DNA of 64,000 nt from Hungatella sp. UBA5385 (GTDB lineage Bacteria > Bacillota > Clostridia > Lachnospirales > Lachnospiraceae): contig DHOR01000014.1 of assembly GCA_002409995.1 (NCBI GenBank), forward strand, positions 6,143 through 70,142. The letters run 5' to 3'. Position 1 is the first letter of the stretch. Each line of letters starts with the position of its first letter. Position numbers and translations under genes: made by a program. The notes under the pieces are model-generated. The model did no database searches, had not been told where the DNA came from, and saw only the letters and a list, made by a program, of their open reading frames with translations. Of the stretch, positions 20,583 to 28,968 are shown piece by piece.

Positions 20583-21388
20583 GAGGAAATGCAAGGCGCC
20601 TTTTACTCCATCTCTTTAGTGCCGGACTTGTTTTCTTCGCTGCCCTGTTACTATATTATTTACAGGGATATGAAGCAGGGCAGCAGGAATATGAAAATAT
20701 TCGGAGTAGTTTTCAAGCTAAGGAAGGTAACAGGGAATACATTCAGGAGGGTAATGAAAAAGGTAATAAAGAAGCCAATACCCATAAAACCCCATCACTA
20801 AAAGAAAGTCACCTCTCTCAACCACCACCATACAAAATCCAGGAAGAAAGCTTAAAAACAGCAAATCCTGACTACGAATTCTGGCTCATAATACCCGGCA
20901 CTTCTATTAACTATCCAGTAGTACAGAACAAGGAAGAGGGATATTATTTAGATCATACATTTTCAAAAAGTAAAAATAGCTGTGGTACGCTTTTCATCCA
21001 GAAAGAATCAAAACTCTTTGAAGATGACAATACGATTATATTTGGTCATAACAGAAAAGATGGAAGTATGTTTGGTCAGCTAAAACAATACAGAGATCCG
21101 GAATTTTACTCTCAGCATTCACAAATATGGATTTACAGAAAGGGAAGGTGGTATCAGGGAGAGATTTTCTCCTGTCAGATATGGAAAGAAAATGACTACA
21201 GAATCTATCAGAAATCCTTTCATACTCCTGAAGAAAGGCAAACATATCTGGAAACAGTAAAAACCAGAGAAATGTATCCCACAAACATCATACCAGAGGA
21301 AGATCAACTGCTTATTACACTGTCCACCTGCTATGGCACCTCGCAAAGAATGATTGTACAGGCTGTTCTAATGTGTTATACTGAATGA
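20579..21388 (+). CDS. srtB: Class B sortase dedicated to the giant adhesin
   Basis: This 269-residue protein has one N-terminal membrane helix (~8-28), a polar Gln/Lys/Asn-rich stalk (30-95) and a sortase domain. The catalytic residues are visible: His157 in FGHN, Cys251 in TLSTC and Arg257 shortly after. TLSTC is the class B signature. The Cys-Arg spacing of six is shorter than in the Staphylococcus enzyme, but similar short turns occur in clostridial members (recalled from the family, not checked). Its ATG overlaps the stop of the giant adhesin gene (ATGA), so the adhesin with its unusual EKTGDQTP signal is the obvious substrate. The symbol is by class, not orthology. Confidence 0.9.
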   Translation: MRGNARRLLLHLFSAGLVFFAALLLYYLQGYEAGQQEYENIRSSFQAKEGNREYIQEGNEKGNKEANTHKTPSLKESHLSQPPPYKIQEESLKTANPDYEFWLIIPGTSINYPVVQNKEEGYYLDHTFSKSKNSCGTLFIQKESKLFEDDNTIIFGHNRKDGSMFGQLKQYRDPEFYSQHSQIWIYRKGRWYQGEIFSCQIWKENDYRIYQKSFHTPEERQTYLETVKTREMYPTNIIPEEDQLLITLSTCYGTSQRMIVQAVLMCYTE

Positions 21389-21416
21389 CGAAAAAATAGA
21401 TGAGGAGGTACATATA

Positions 21417-22391
21417 ATGTCATTCAAAATAGGAATTCTCGGTGCAGGAAGTATTGCCGGTACATTGGCAGAAACTATGAATAGGATGCCGCAGGTGGAG
21501 CTTTATGGGATTGCTTCCAGAAACAAGAACAAGGCAGAAGCATTTGCAGAAAAATACAATATTAAACATGCATATGGCTCATATGAGGATATGGTGAAAG
21601 ATCCGGAAATCCAACTGGTTTATATAGCAACCCCTCATTCGGAGCATTACAACAATGCAAAACTTTGTCTGGACCACGGAAAGCATGTGCTTTGTGAAAA
21701 ATCATTTGCAGTCAATGCCATTCAGGCTCAGGAAATGATTGACCTTGCAAAACAGAAAAACCTTCTGATTACAGAAGCTATGTGGGTCAGATATATGCCT
21801 ATGGTGGAAACCTTAAGAAATGTGCTGGATTCAGGTATTATTGGTACCCCCATGACCTTGACAGCAAACCTTTGCTATCTCATCGACCAGGTTCCAAGAC
21901 TGACTGATCCTGCTCTTGCAGGCGGAGCTCTCTTAGATGTAGGAGTTTATACGCTAACTTTCGCAGCCATTGTATTTGGCGATGAAGTATCTGAAATCCA
22001 CTCCTCGTTTATTAAGACGGATTCAGGAGTTGATGCTCAAAACAGCATTACCCTTCATTATTCAGAAGGCAGAATGGCAGTATTAAACAGTTCCATAAGA
22101 GTACTTTCTGACAGAAAGGGAATTGTATATGGTACAGAAGGATTTCTGATAGTAGAAAATATTAATAATTTTGAATCCATTTCCGTTTACAATAAAAACA
22201 GAGAACTGGTAGAAACTCATGTGTGTCCGCCGCAGATATCCGGCTATGAATATCAGATAGAAGCCAGTATGGAAGCGATTAACAACGGTTTAACAGAATG
22301 TCCCCAGATGCCTCATGAGGCAACTATACAAGTTATGAGAATTATGGACCAACTGAGAAAACAGTGGGGAATTCGTTACCCAATGGAATAA
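21417..22391 (+). CDS. Gfo/Idh/MocA-family NAD(P)-dependent oxidoreductase
   Basis: A 324-residue protein with an N-terminal Rossmann dinucleotide motif (GILGAGSIAG, residues 6-15), and CEKSFAVN with the conserved Glu94-Lys95 pair that replaces the usual EKP. The C-terminal part fits the alpha/beta substrate domain of the family, which oxidises or reduces cyclic polyols and sugars, including trans-1,2-dihydrodiol-type substrates. AGGAGG precedes ATG. It lies 28 bases after the sortase and 14 bases before a MATE exporter. The specific substrate cannot be read from the sequence, and no direct tie to the surface-protein genes is visible. Confidence 0.85.
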   Translation: MSFKIGILGAGSIAGTLAETMNRMPQVELYGIASRNKNKAEAFAEKYNIKHAYGSYEDMVKDPEIQLVYIATPHSEHYNNAKLCLDHGKHVLCEKSFAVNAIQAQEMIDLAKQKNLLITEAMWVRYMPMVETLRNVLDSGIIGTPMTLTANLCYLIDQVPRLTDPALAGGALLDVGVYTLTFAAIVFGDEVSEIHSSFIKTDSGVDAQNSITLHYSEGRMAVLNSSIRVLSDRKGIVYGTEGFLIVENINNFESISVYNKNRELVETHVCPPQISGYEYQIEASMEAINNGLTECPQMPHEATIQVMRIMDQLRKQWGIRYPME

Positions 22392-22405
22392 GAAAGGACA
22401 TTACC

Positions 22406-23728
22406 ATGTTTACCAGAAAAGATTTAACGAAATTACTGGGACCTTTAATTGTAGAGCAGATTCTCACTGTTTTGGTGGGAATGGTAGATGTGCTCATGGT
22501 TGCTGCAGTAGGAGAGGCCGCAGTTTCAGGAGTGTCTCTTGTGGATTCTATCAGTATTTTGATTATTCAGATTTTCTCTGCTCTTGCAACAGGAGGTGCT
22601 GTTATATCAGCTCAATATCTGGGTAAGAAGCAGTCGGAAAATGCATGCAGGGCAGCAGGTCAGCTTGTAGGAGTTACTCTGGCATTATCATTATCTGTTA
22701 CTGCAGTTGCTCTTTTAGGAAACAGAGCTTTGCTCCAAACCATTTTCGGAAAAGTGGAGCCGGCTGTTATGAATAATGCTTTGATTTATTTTGAGATCAC
22801 AGCTCTTTCCTATCCATTTATAGCCGTTTATAATTCCTGTGCTGCATTGTTCCGGTCTATGGGGAACTCCAAGGTATCCATGGCGACTTCAATTGTTATG
22901 AATATGATCAATGTGGTTGGAAATGCCATTTGTATTTACGGACTTCATATGGGCGTAGAGGGAGTGGCATACCCTACACTGCTCAGCAGAGTGGTGGCAG
23001 CTGTTCTCATGATATATCTGATACAGAGTCCTTCCAATGAAGTGAGAGTACATCGAATCAAAGATCTACGGCCTAATGCTCATATGATAAAGAATATTCT
23101 GTCCATTGGAATTCCCAATGGTCTGGAAAGCGGCATGTTTCAGTTCGGAAAAATTGCTTTACAGAGTTTAGTTTCCTCATTAGGGACAGCCGCTATTGCC
23201 AGTTATGCAGTTGCATCAAATCTGGTAACCCTTTTATATCTGCCTGGTAATGCCATAGGCCTGGGATTAATTACTATCGTTGGTCAATGTGTAGGTGCAG
23301 GAGAAAGCGGACAGGCTAAGCGTTATACAAAACAGCTGGTCTTAATTAACTATGGGATTTTACTGGTGATCTGCACAGCTATGATTGTCTTTTCCGGCCC
23401 ATTAACAGGGCTCTATCATTTGTCTCCTGAAGCATCTGCTATATCCAGACAAATGATCATGGCTCACAGCATTGCTATGGTTATATGGCCATTGTCATTT
23501 ACAGTTCCATATGCACTCCGCGCGTCCTTTGATGCCAAGTTTACAATGTTTGTTTCCGTATTCTCCATGTGGATATTCCGGATTGCATTTGCCTATTTAT
23601 TTGTAAAAGTCTTTAAACTGGGAGTTATGGGAGTCTGGTATGGAATGTTTATAGACTGGGCGTTCCGGGCAGTTTTATTTACCTTGAGATTTCGTGGAAT
23701 TGAAAAGAGAGCCACATCTGTTTCCTGA
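22406..23728 (+). CDS. MATE-family efflux transporter
   Basis: A 440-residue polytopic protein with about 12 hydrophobic segments in two similar halves, typical of MATE cation-coupled exporters. Characteristic phrases are LVDSISILIIQIFSALATGGAVISAQYLG near the N terminus and the second-half equivalent LPGNAIGLGLITIVGQCVGAG. ATG 22406 is chosen because AGAAAGGA precedes it at seven bases and the product begins directly with the amphipathic MFTRKDL segment; an in-frame GTG 42 bases upstream would overlap the oxidoreductase. The substrate is unknown. It may export drugs or metabolites, or move a lipid-linked or small-molecule substrate, but nothing in the sequence decides this. Confidence 0.87.
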   Translation: MFTRKDLTKLLGPLIVEQILTVLVGMVDVLMVAAVGEAAVSGVSLVDSISILIIQIFSALATGGAVISAQYLGKKQSENACRAAGQLVGVTLALSLSVTAVALLGNRALLQTIFGKVEPAVMNNALIYFEITALSYPFIAVYNSCAALFRSMGNSKVSMATSIVMNMINVVGNAICIYGLHMGVEGVAYPTLLSRVVAAVLMIYLIQSPSNEVRVHRIKDLRPNAHMIKNILSIGIPNGLESGMFQFGKIALQSLVSSLGTAAIASYAVASNLVTLLYLPGNAIGLGLITIVGQCVGAGESGQAKRYTKQLVLINYGILLVICTAMIVFSGPLTGLYHLSPEASAISRQMIMAHSIAMVIWPLSFTVPYALRASFDAKFTMFVSVFSMWIFRIAFAYLFVKVFKLGVMGVWYGMFIDWAFRAVLFTLRFRGIEKRATSVS

Positions 23729-23764
23729 AAAACTAAATAACTGCTGATTACGAAAATCTTAATA

Positions 23765-23806
23765 TTGTAGAATGTTCCTTATGGTTTATGCTATAATGTG
23801 GAACAT
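23765..23806 (+). promoter_or_regulatory. Promoter of the heptose operon with flanking inverted repeat
   Basis: TGCTATAAT forms an extended -10 (TATAAT 23792-23797), while the -35 is poor. A 7-bp inverted repeat, ATGTTCC (23772-23778) and GGAACAT (23800-23806), brackets the -10 and covers the predicted start near 23804. This is a plausible repressor operator. The leader to hddC is about 50 bases. Confidence 0.6.
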
Positions 23807-23854
23807 AACGCATTGTTAGAGATACAAATACATTTCTCAGGAGGAAATATAACT

Positions 23855-24565
23855 ATGCAGGCAGTTTTGCTGGCAGGCGGATTAGGAACACGGCTTCGCT
23901 CCGTAGTAAATGACAGACCTAAGCCAATGGCCCTCATTGGAGGCATGCCATTTATGGAATATGTAGTAAGAGAATTAAATAAACATGGAATCAATGAGAT
24001 TATATTCGCAGTAGGTTATAAAGGTTCTATGGTGGAAGAATATTTTGGAGACGGCAGCAGTCTGGGCATTAAGGTTTCCTATGCCTACGAGGAAGAACTA
24101 TTGGGAACTGCAGGAGCTATTAAAAATGCAGGACGTCTGGTAACAGAGGATCGCTTTTTCGTGCTGAATGCAGATACCTTTTATCAGATAGATTATAGCC
24201 GTTTAAAATCGATGAGCATAGAACAGGATCTTGATATGGCTCTTGTGCTTCGTGAAGTTTCCGATGTATCAAGATATGGACAGGCACTTCTGGAGGGCGA
24301 TAAGCTGATTGCTTTTGATGAGAAAACAGAAGAGAAAAAGCAGGGAACTATTAATGGAGGAGTTTATCTGATGAAACGGAGCCTGCTGGAAGAAATTCCA
24401 GAAGGAAAGGTTTCTTTAGAACATGAGATGATTCCAAAGTGGTTAAAAGAAGAACGAAAGTTAGGCGGAATTGTAAATGACGGATATTTCATTGATATAG
24501 GAGTTCCTGAAGATTATTACCGCTTTATAGACGATGTGGAGAAAGGAGCAGTAAGCATATGGTAA
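23855..24565 (+). CDS. hddC: D-glycero-alpha-D-manno-heptose-1-phosphate guanylyltransferase
   Basis: A 236-residue nucleotidyltransferase with the pyrophosphorylase signature LAGGLGTRL (6-14) and RPKPM (21-25), then NADTF for metal binding. The family transfers GMP from GTP to heptose 1-phosphate, giving GDP-D-glycero-alpha-D-manno-heptose in the cytoplasm. ATG 23855 is chosen because AGGAGG lies seven bases upstream and the product starts exactly at the fold's first strand; an in-frame GTG 57 bases upstream sits on the promoter. On sequence alone a generic sugar nucleotidyltransferase would be possible. The neighbours hddA, gmhB and gmhA make the heptose assignment strong. Its 3' end overlaps hddA by 7 bp. 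Confidence 0.9.
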   Translation: MQAVLLAGGLGTRLRSVVNDRPKPMALIGGMPFMEYVVRELNKHGINEIIFAVGYKGSMVEEYFGDGSSLGIKVSYAYEEELLGTAGAIKNAGRLVTEDRFFVLNADTFYQIDYSRLKSMSIEQDLDMALVLREVSDVSRYGQALLEGDKLIAFDEKTEEKKQGTINGGVYLMKRSLLEEIPEGKVSLEHEMIPKWLKEERKLGGIVNDGYFIDIGVPEDYYRFIDDVEKGAVSIW

Positions 24566-25629
24566 TCAGAGGAAGAGCGCCTCTCCGGGTAAGCTTTGGC
24601 GGAGGAGGAACAGATGTAGCCCCTTTTTGCGTTGAACAGGGAGGTGCGATTATTGGAAGTACCATTAATAAATATGCCTATTGTTCCATAGTACCAAGAG
24701 AAGATGATCATATTACAGTCCATTCACTTGATTATGATATGACTGTAAAATACAATACAAAAGAAAATTATGTTTATGACGGCAGACTGGATTTGGTAAC
24801 AGCTGCTTTAAAGGCTATGGATATAAAACAGGGCTGTGAAGTATATCTTCAGTGTGATGCCCCTCCAGGCTCAGGTCTTGGAACATCATCCACTGTGATG
24901 GTGGCCCTTCTCATTGCTATGGCAAAATGGAAAGGTATAGAGCTGGACAGCTATGCACTGGCTGATCTTGCTTATCAGGTAGAACGTGAGGATTTAAAGA
25001 TAGATGGTGGATACCAGGATCAGTATGCATCAACCTTCGGCGGATTCAATTTTATTGAATTTCATGGAAGAAATGATGTTGTAGTCAATCCTCTCCGCAT
25101 TAAAAAAGATATTATTCATGAACTGCAGTACAACCTGCTTCTTTGCTATACAGGCAATGTCCATGTATCAGCAAATATTATTAAGGATCAGGTGTCAAAC
25201 TATGAGAAAAAAGATCCATTTGATGCCATGTGTGAGGTAAAAGCTCTGGCATACGCCATGAAGGACGAACTTCTAAAAGGAAATCTTCATGCTTTTGGTA
25301 AGCTATTAGACTATGGCTGGGAAAGTAAGAAACGTATGAGCACCAAGATTACAACTCCCCAGATTGATGAGTTGTATGAAGAGGCTCTAAAAGCAGGAGC
25401 AATGGGCGGAAAGCTGTTAGGTGCAGGCGGAGGAGGTTTCCTTCTTGTATACTGCCCTTATAATGTGCGCCATAAAGTGGCGGCCCGTCTGGAAGCAGCA
25501 GGAGGTCAGCTGACTGACTGGAACTTTGAACTAAGAGGTGCCCAGGCATGGATAACAGATGAAAGCCGTTGGGATTACAACCAGGTGAAGGTTCATATTC
25601 CAAGCGGAGAATATCAGTTTAACGTATAG
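24559..25629 (+). CDS. hddA: D-glycero-alpha-D-manno-heptose-7-phosphate kinase
   Basis: A 356-residue GHMP kinase. It has the N-terminal substrate motif RAPLRVSFGGGGTDV, the ATP-loop PPGSGLGTSS near residues 100-112, and the C-terminal GGKLLGAGGGGFLL. GGGGTD is the hallmark of the HddA subgroup. It phosphorylates D-glycero-D-manno-heptose 7-phosphate at C1 to the alpha-1,7-bisphosphate. Translation is probably coupled to hddC through the 7-bp overlap. The length and all three GHMP motifs are as expected for an active enzyme. Confidence 0.92.
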   Translation: MVIRGRAPLRVSFGGGGTDVAPFCVEQGGAIIGSTINKYAYCSIVPREDDHITVHSLDYDMTVKYNTKENYVYDGRLDLVTAALKAMDIKQGCEVYLQCDAPPGSGLGTSSTVMVALLIAMAKWKGIELDSYALADLAYQVEREDLKIDGGYQDQYASTFGGFNFIEFHGRNDVVVNPLRIKKDIIHELQYNLLLCYTGNVHVSANIIKDQVSNYEKKDPFDAMCEVKALAYAMKDELLKGNLHAFGKLLDYGWESKKRMSTKITTPQIDELYEEALKAGAMGGKLLGAGGGGFLLVYCPYNVRHKVAARLEAAGGQLTDWNFELRGAQAWITDESRWDYNQVKVHIPSGEYQFNV

Positions 25630-25649
25630 AACATAAAAAGGATCAGATA

Positions 25650-26234
25650 ATGGATAAAGTGATATTTTTAGATCGAGATGGAACCATTAACAAAGAAGTA
25701 GAATATTTACACCGCCCGGAGGATTTGGTAATTCTTCCGGGTGTTGCTTCCGCATTGAGACAATTAAAAGAGCATGGCTTCCGGCTGGTGATAGTGACCA
25801 ATCAGGCAGGAGTAGCAAGAGGTTACTATACAGAGGAAGATGTGAAAGTTCTTCACACATATTTAAATACTCTCTTAGAAAATGAGCATGCAACCATTGA
25901 TCATTTCTTCTATTGCCCTCATCATCCTGTTCATGGAATTGGTTCCTATAAAAAAGACTGCCATTGCAGAAAACCAGAGACAGGAATGCTTGAGATGGCA
26001 GAGGAATATTATCAGATAGATAAACATCACTCCTATATGATTGGAGATAAACTTTTGGATACTGAAGCAGGTCACAATTATGGGATTAAGTCAATTCTTG
26101 TAGGAACAGGATATGGAAAAGAACTTCTGGAAGAAATTCCGCAAAACAAAGAACATAAATATTTTAACTATTTTGCAGAAAATTTACAGCAAGCAGCAGA
26201 TTGGATTCTAAAAGAAGAAGGAGATATAAAATGA
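25650..26234 (+). CDS. gmhB: D-glycero-D-manno-heptose-1,7-bisphosphate 7-phosphatase
   Basis: A 194-residue HAD-IIIA phosphatase. DRDGT (8-12) supplies the nucleophile Asp8 and acid/base Asp10. VTNQAG is motif II. The zinc site of GmhB is present (Cys89, His91, Cys104, Cys106), as is GDKLLD near the end. It removes the C7 phosphate, leaving heptose 1-phosphate for HddC. Its stop shares bases with the next start (ATGA at 26231-26234), indicating translational coupling. Whether it prefers the alpha or beta anomer cannot be read directly; the hddA/hddC partners imply alpha. Confidence 0.92.
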   Translation: MDKVIFLDRDGTINKEVEYLHRPEDLVILPGVASALRQLKEHGFRLVIVTNQAGVARGYYTEEDVKVLHTYLNTLLENEHATIDHFFYCPHHPVHGIGSYKKDCHCRKPETGMLEMAEEYYQIDKHHSYMIGDKLLDTEAGHNYGIKSILVGTGYGKELLEEIPQNKEHKYFNYFAENLQQAADWILKEEGDIK

Positions 26235-26866
26235 CACCTGAAATGCATTTAGATGAACTGATATTACGCTACCCAAGCCTCAGTGCTATAAGAAATGATA
26301 TAGAAAGAGCATTCAACATTCTCAAAGTTTGCTATGAGTCAGGAGGTAAGCTTTTAATTGCAGGAAATGGCGGAAGCAGTGCAGATGCAGAACATATTGT
26401 AGGCGAACTGATGAAAGGCTTTGTAAAACGCAGAGAGGTTCCCGAAGATATGGCTGATAAACTAATTGCAGCAGATTCCCGGCGCGGTGAAGAGCTTGCC
26501 AAGAAGCTTCAGGGAGCACTTCCAGCCATTGCATTATCAGGTCACCCCTCTCTTTCCACGGCATATTTAAATGATGTAGACGGCGATTTGATTTTTGCTC
26601 AGCAGACCTATGGATATGGCAGGAAAGGAGATGTTCTTCTGGGAATTTCAACCTCCGGTAATTCAAAAAATGTTATGTACAGCATATCAGTTGCAAAAAC
26701 TCTTGGCATGAAATGCATTGGCCTTACAGGAAAAGACGGCGGGCAGTTGAAGAAAGAAGCAGATGCGGCAATTGTTGTACCTGAAAACGAAACATATAAA
26801 ATCCAGGAGCTGCATCTTCCTATTTATCATGCACTGTGTCTGATGCTGGAAGAACACTTTTTTTAG
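26231..26866 (+). CDS. gmhA: Sedoheptulose-7-phosphate isomerase
   Basis: A 211-residue SIS-domain isomerase with the GmhA signature AGNGGSSADAEH (residues 44-55), then GYGRKGDVLLGISTSGNS. It converts sedoheptulose 7-phosphate to D-glycero-D-manno-heptose 7-phosphate, the first step of the pathway. The start is taken at ATG 26231, which overlaps the gmhB stop and follows AGAAGGAG; an upstream in-frame TTG would add a basic non-conserved stretch. The four pathway genes are therefore complete and contiguous. Confidence 0.93.
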   Translation: MTPEMHLDELILRYPSLSAIRNDIERAFNILKVCYESGGKLLIAGNGGSSADAEHIVGELMKGFVKRREVPEDMADKLIAADSRRGEELAKKLQGALPAIALSGHPSLSTAYLNDVDGDLIFAQQTYGYGRKGDVLLGISTSGNSKNVMYSISVAKTLGMKCIGLTGKDGGQLKKEADAAIVVPENETYKIQELHLPIYHALCLMLEEHFF

Positions 26867-26901
26867 ATTTTAGACTATAAAAAGAAAGGGATGATAAACC
26901 G

Positions 26902-28950
26902 ATGGCAGAAAGAGACTGGACATTCAAAGACGGCAAATGGAAGAATGAAGTTATTGCCGCCTGCCTGTTAATGGGATTTGCCTTTTTCATAAATAGAGGA
27001 ATTGAAATTAAGGGGTTGTATATGGATGACCTCTATCTTTGGTCCTGCTATGGTGAACAGAGCTTTCGGGAATTTGTAATTCCTATAGGCAGCAGCAGAT
27101 TCCGTTTTATCTATTATCTGGCTGCTTGGCTGGAGCTGGCAATTATAGGAAATCACATCAACTGGTTTGTACCTTTTCACATAATACTTAATAGTATGAT
27201 TGCATTTACTGTTTACCGCTTTGGCAAACGATTATCGGGCAATTGGTTTATTGGTTTTATAACCGGGATCCTCTACCTGCTATCCAGAATGTCCTACTAT
27301 CAGATCGGTCAGGTCTATGGACTCATGGAAAGTATGGCTTTATGGGCAGCTCTTGGTATTTTTTATTGTCTGTATCGTTATGTCAATGAAAGCGGACGTG
27401 AGAATCTATACCTCATCTGGGCAAATGTACTGTATTTTTGTATCTGCTTTATACATGAACGGTATATGGTCCTGCTTCCTTTGATTTTTGTTGTCCTTCT
27501 GCTGAAAAGAGAGAAGAAGATAAGCCGTTATATTCTTACAGCCGGAGTATTTGGCGCAGTGCAGCTTATCAGGTTTCTTACAATCGGAACCGTAGCACCT
27601 GCAGGAACCGGAGGCACTAATGTTACAGATACCTTTCATATAAAAGATGCTATTAAGTATGCTATCAGCCAGGTGCTCTATATCTTTGGAATTAATGCAG
27701 GACCAGAGCATCTAAGCGGACAGAGCTGGAGCGACTCCCCTTCCTGGGTTCATATATTTGTTGTGCTTGCTGATATTGCGCTGGCAATACTGGTTATCCT
27801 GTTTGTGATACGAATCATAAAGGATAAAACAGGAAGAAAGAAATATCTGGCTAATTCATTATTATTCATTTTATTTATAGGTCTTTGTATTGCCTGTTCC
27901 AGCGTGACAATTCGTGTGGAAACAAGATGGATTTATGTTTCAATGACTGCCGCCTGGCTTTTTGCTGACTATATGTTTGGTGTTATAACATTAAAAACTG
28001 TTACTTCTAAAACAGCTATAGGAAAATCAGCTATAGATAAAACAGCTTCAGATAAAACAGCTTCAGGTAACACTCTTTTAGGGAAATCAACTTCAAGTAA
28101 AAAGACAGCAGGAAAACCATTTTTTGATAAAACACCAGCGTATAAAATAGCATCACTTACCAGAAGCACCGGTACAGAAACAGATAAGCGGACACCTAAG
28201 CAGATGAAGGAAGCATACAAACGCAGGGGTTACCAGAGTGGTCTTCTCTGCGGCGGGCTGATTCTTTTTTATGCATGTTTTATGTTTCCAGTAGAAATAC
28301 ACTATCGTGCCCAATCTCCCAATCTTTACTTCTGGGCAGATCAGCAGCGTTATAATTCATTGGCTGAGGAAACATACGGTCGTTATGGAAATGATATTTT
28401 TGGTAAAAAGATCTATATTGTTGGCAATAATTATAATATGAGTGATTTTACAGCCAGAACCTTTTTTAAGGAATTTGATAAGAACCGTAAAGCCGAGGGA
28501 ACGGAAGTACAATTTATTAATTCTATCCATGATATAGGCCAGATAGCTAATAATATGATTGTACTTTCTGAAGAACCATCTCATAATTCTTATCAGGATA
28601 TTACAGACATGGTGAGAACTTTAAAATGCGAATCAATTTATGGATATTACAGTGATGGCTGGATGGACGAAAGCTCAAGTCTTCGTGTAATGACCGGTTC
28701 TACAGGAAAAATCCAGCTCCAAATCTTTTATCCTGGAGAGATCACCGGCAAAGAAGAATCGATGATTACCATAGATGATCACGAAGAGAAACTAATTCTC
28801 ATAAATCAGAATTCAATGACTGTAGAGCTTGACGCACAGCCCCGTCAGATTGTAAACTTTAAATTTGAAAATAATTTTTATTTAAAAGATGCACAAGAAC
28901 AAAGAGGGGAAAAGAAATTTTCCATGATCGTCAATATTACAGCAGATTAA
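26902..28950 (+). CDS. Polytopic GT-C-like glycosyltransferase, first of three
   Basis: A 682-residue membrane protein with about ten hydrophobic helices. A first-loop acidic motif (MDDLYLWS) lies after helix 1, the position of the catalytic Asp in GT-C enzymes that use polyprenyl-phosphate sugars. After the last helix there is a ~200-residue soluble C-terminal domain. A low-complexity cytoplasmic-looking insert of Lys-Thr/Ser-rich pentads occupies residues 365-415. The gene lies 35 bases after gmhA in the same operon, so the likely donor is a lipid-linked heptose or hexose. GT-C membership rests on topology and the acidic loop, not on a family match. Confidence 0.65.
   Translation: MAERDWTFKDGKWKNEVIAACLLMGFAFFINRGIEIKGLYMDDLYLWSCYGEQSFREFVIPIGSSRFRFIYYLAAWLELAIIGNHINWFVPFHIILNSMIAFTVYRFGKRLSGNWFIGFITGILYLLSRMSYYQIGQVYGLMESMALWAALGIFYCLYRYVNESGRENLYLIWANVLYFCICFIHERYMVLLPLIFVVLLLKREKKISRYILTAGVFGAVQLIRFLTIGTVAPAGTGGTNVTDTFHIKDAIKYAISQVLYIFGINAGPEHLSGQSWSDSPSWVHIFVVLADIALAILVILFVIRIIKDKTGRKKYLANSLLFILFIGLCIACSSVTIRVETRWIYVSMTAAWLFADYMFGVITLKTVTSKTAIGKSAIDKTASDKTASGNTLLGKSTSSKKTAGKPFFDKTPAYKIASLTRSTGTETDKRTPKQMKEAYKRRGYQSGLLCGGLILFYACFMFPVEIHYRAQSPNLYFWADQQRYNSLAEETYGRYGNDIFGKKIYIVGNNYNMSDFTARTFFKEFDKNRKAEGTEVQFINSIHDIGQIANNMIVLSEEPSHNSYQDITDMVRTLKCESIYGYYSDGWMDESSSLRVMTGSTGKIQLQIFYPGEITGKEESMITIDDHEEKLILINQNSMTVELDAQPRQIVNFKFENNFYLKDAQEQRGEKKFSMIVNITAD
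27994..28143 (+). repeat. Ten 15-bp coding repeats (Lys-Thr/Ser pentapeptides)
   Basis: Residues 365-414 read as consecutive five-residue units, mostly K-(T/S)-x-x-x: KTVTS, KTAIG, KSAID, KTASD, KTASG, NTLLG, KSTSS, KKTAG, KPFFD, KTPAY. The DNA repeats AAAACAGCTTCAG-like 15-mers, so slippage would keep frame. The repeat sits between two hydrophobic stretches of the polytopic protein. Confidence 0.8.
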
Positions 28951-28968
28951 CGAGGGGAGAGGACCTGA

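Noticed and set aside
23855..26866. Heptose genes as evidence for a Gram-negative LPS inner core
   Set aside because: The enzymes are the GDP/alpha branch (hddA, hddC) used for S-layer glycans and capsules, and the surrounding genes (class B sortase, wall repeats, GH25) are Gram-positive; no ADP-heptose or lipid A genes are present.
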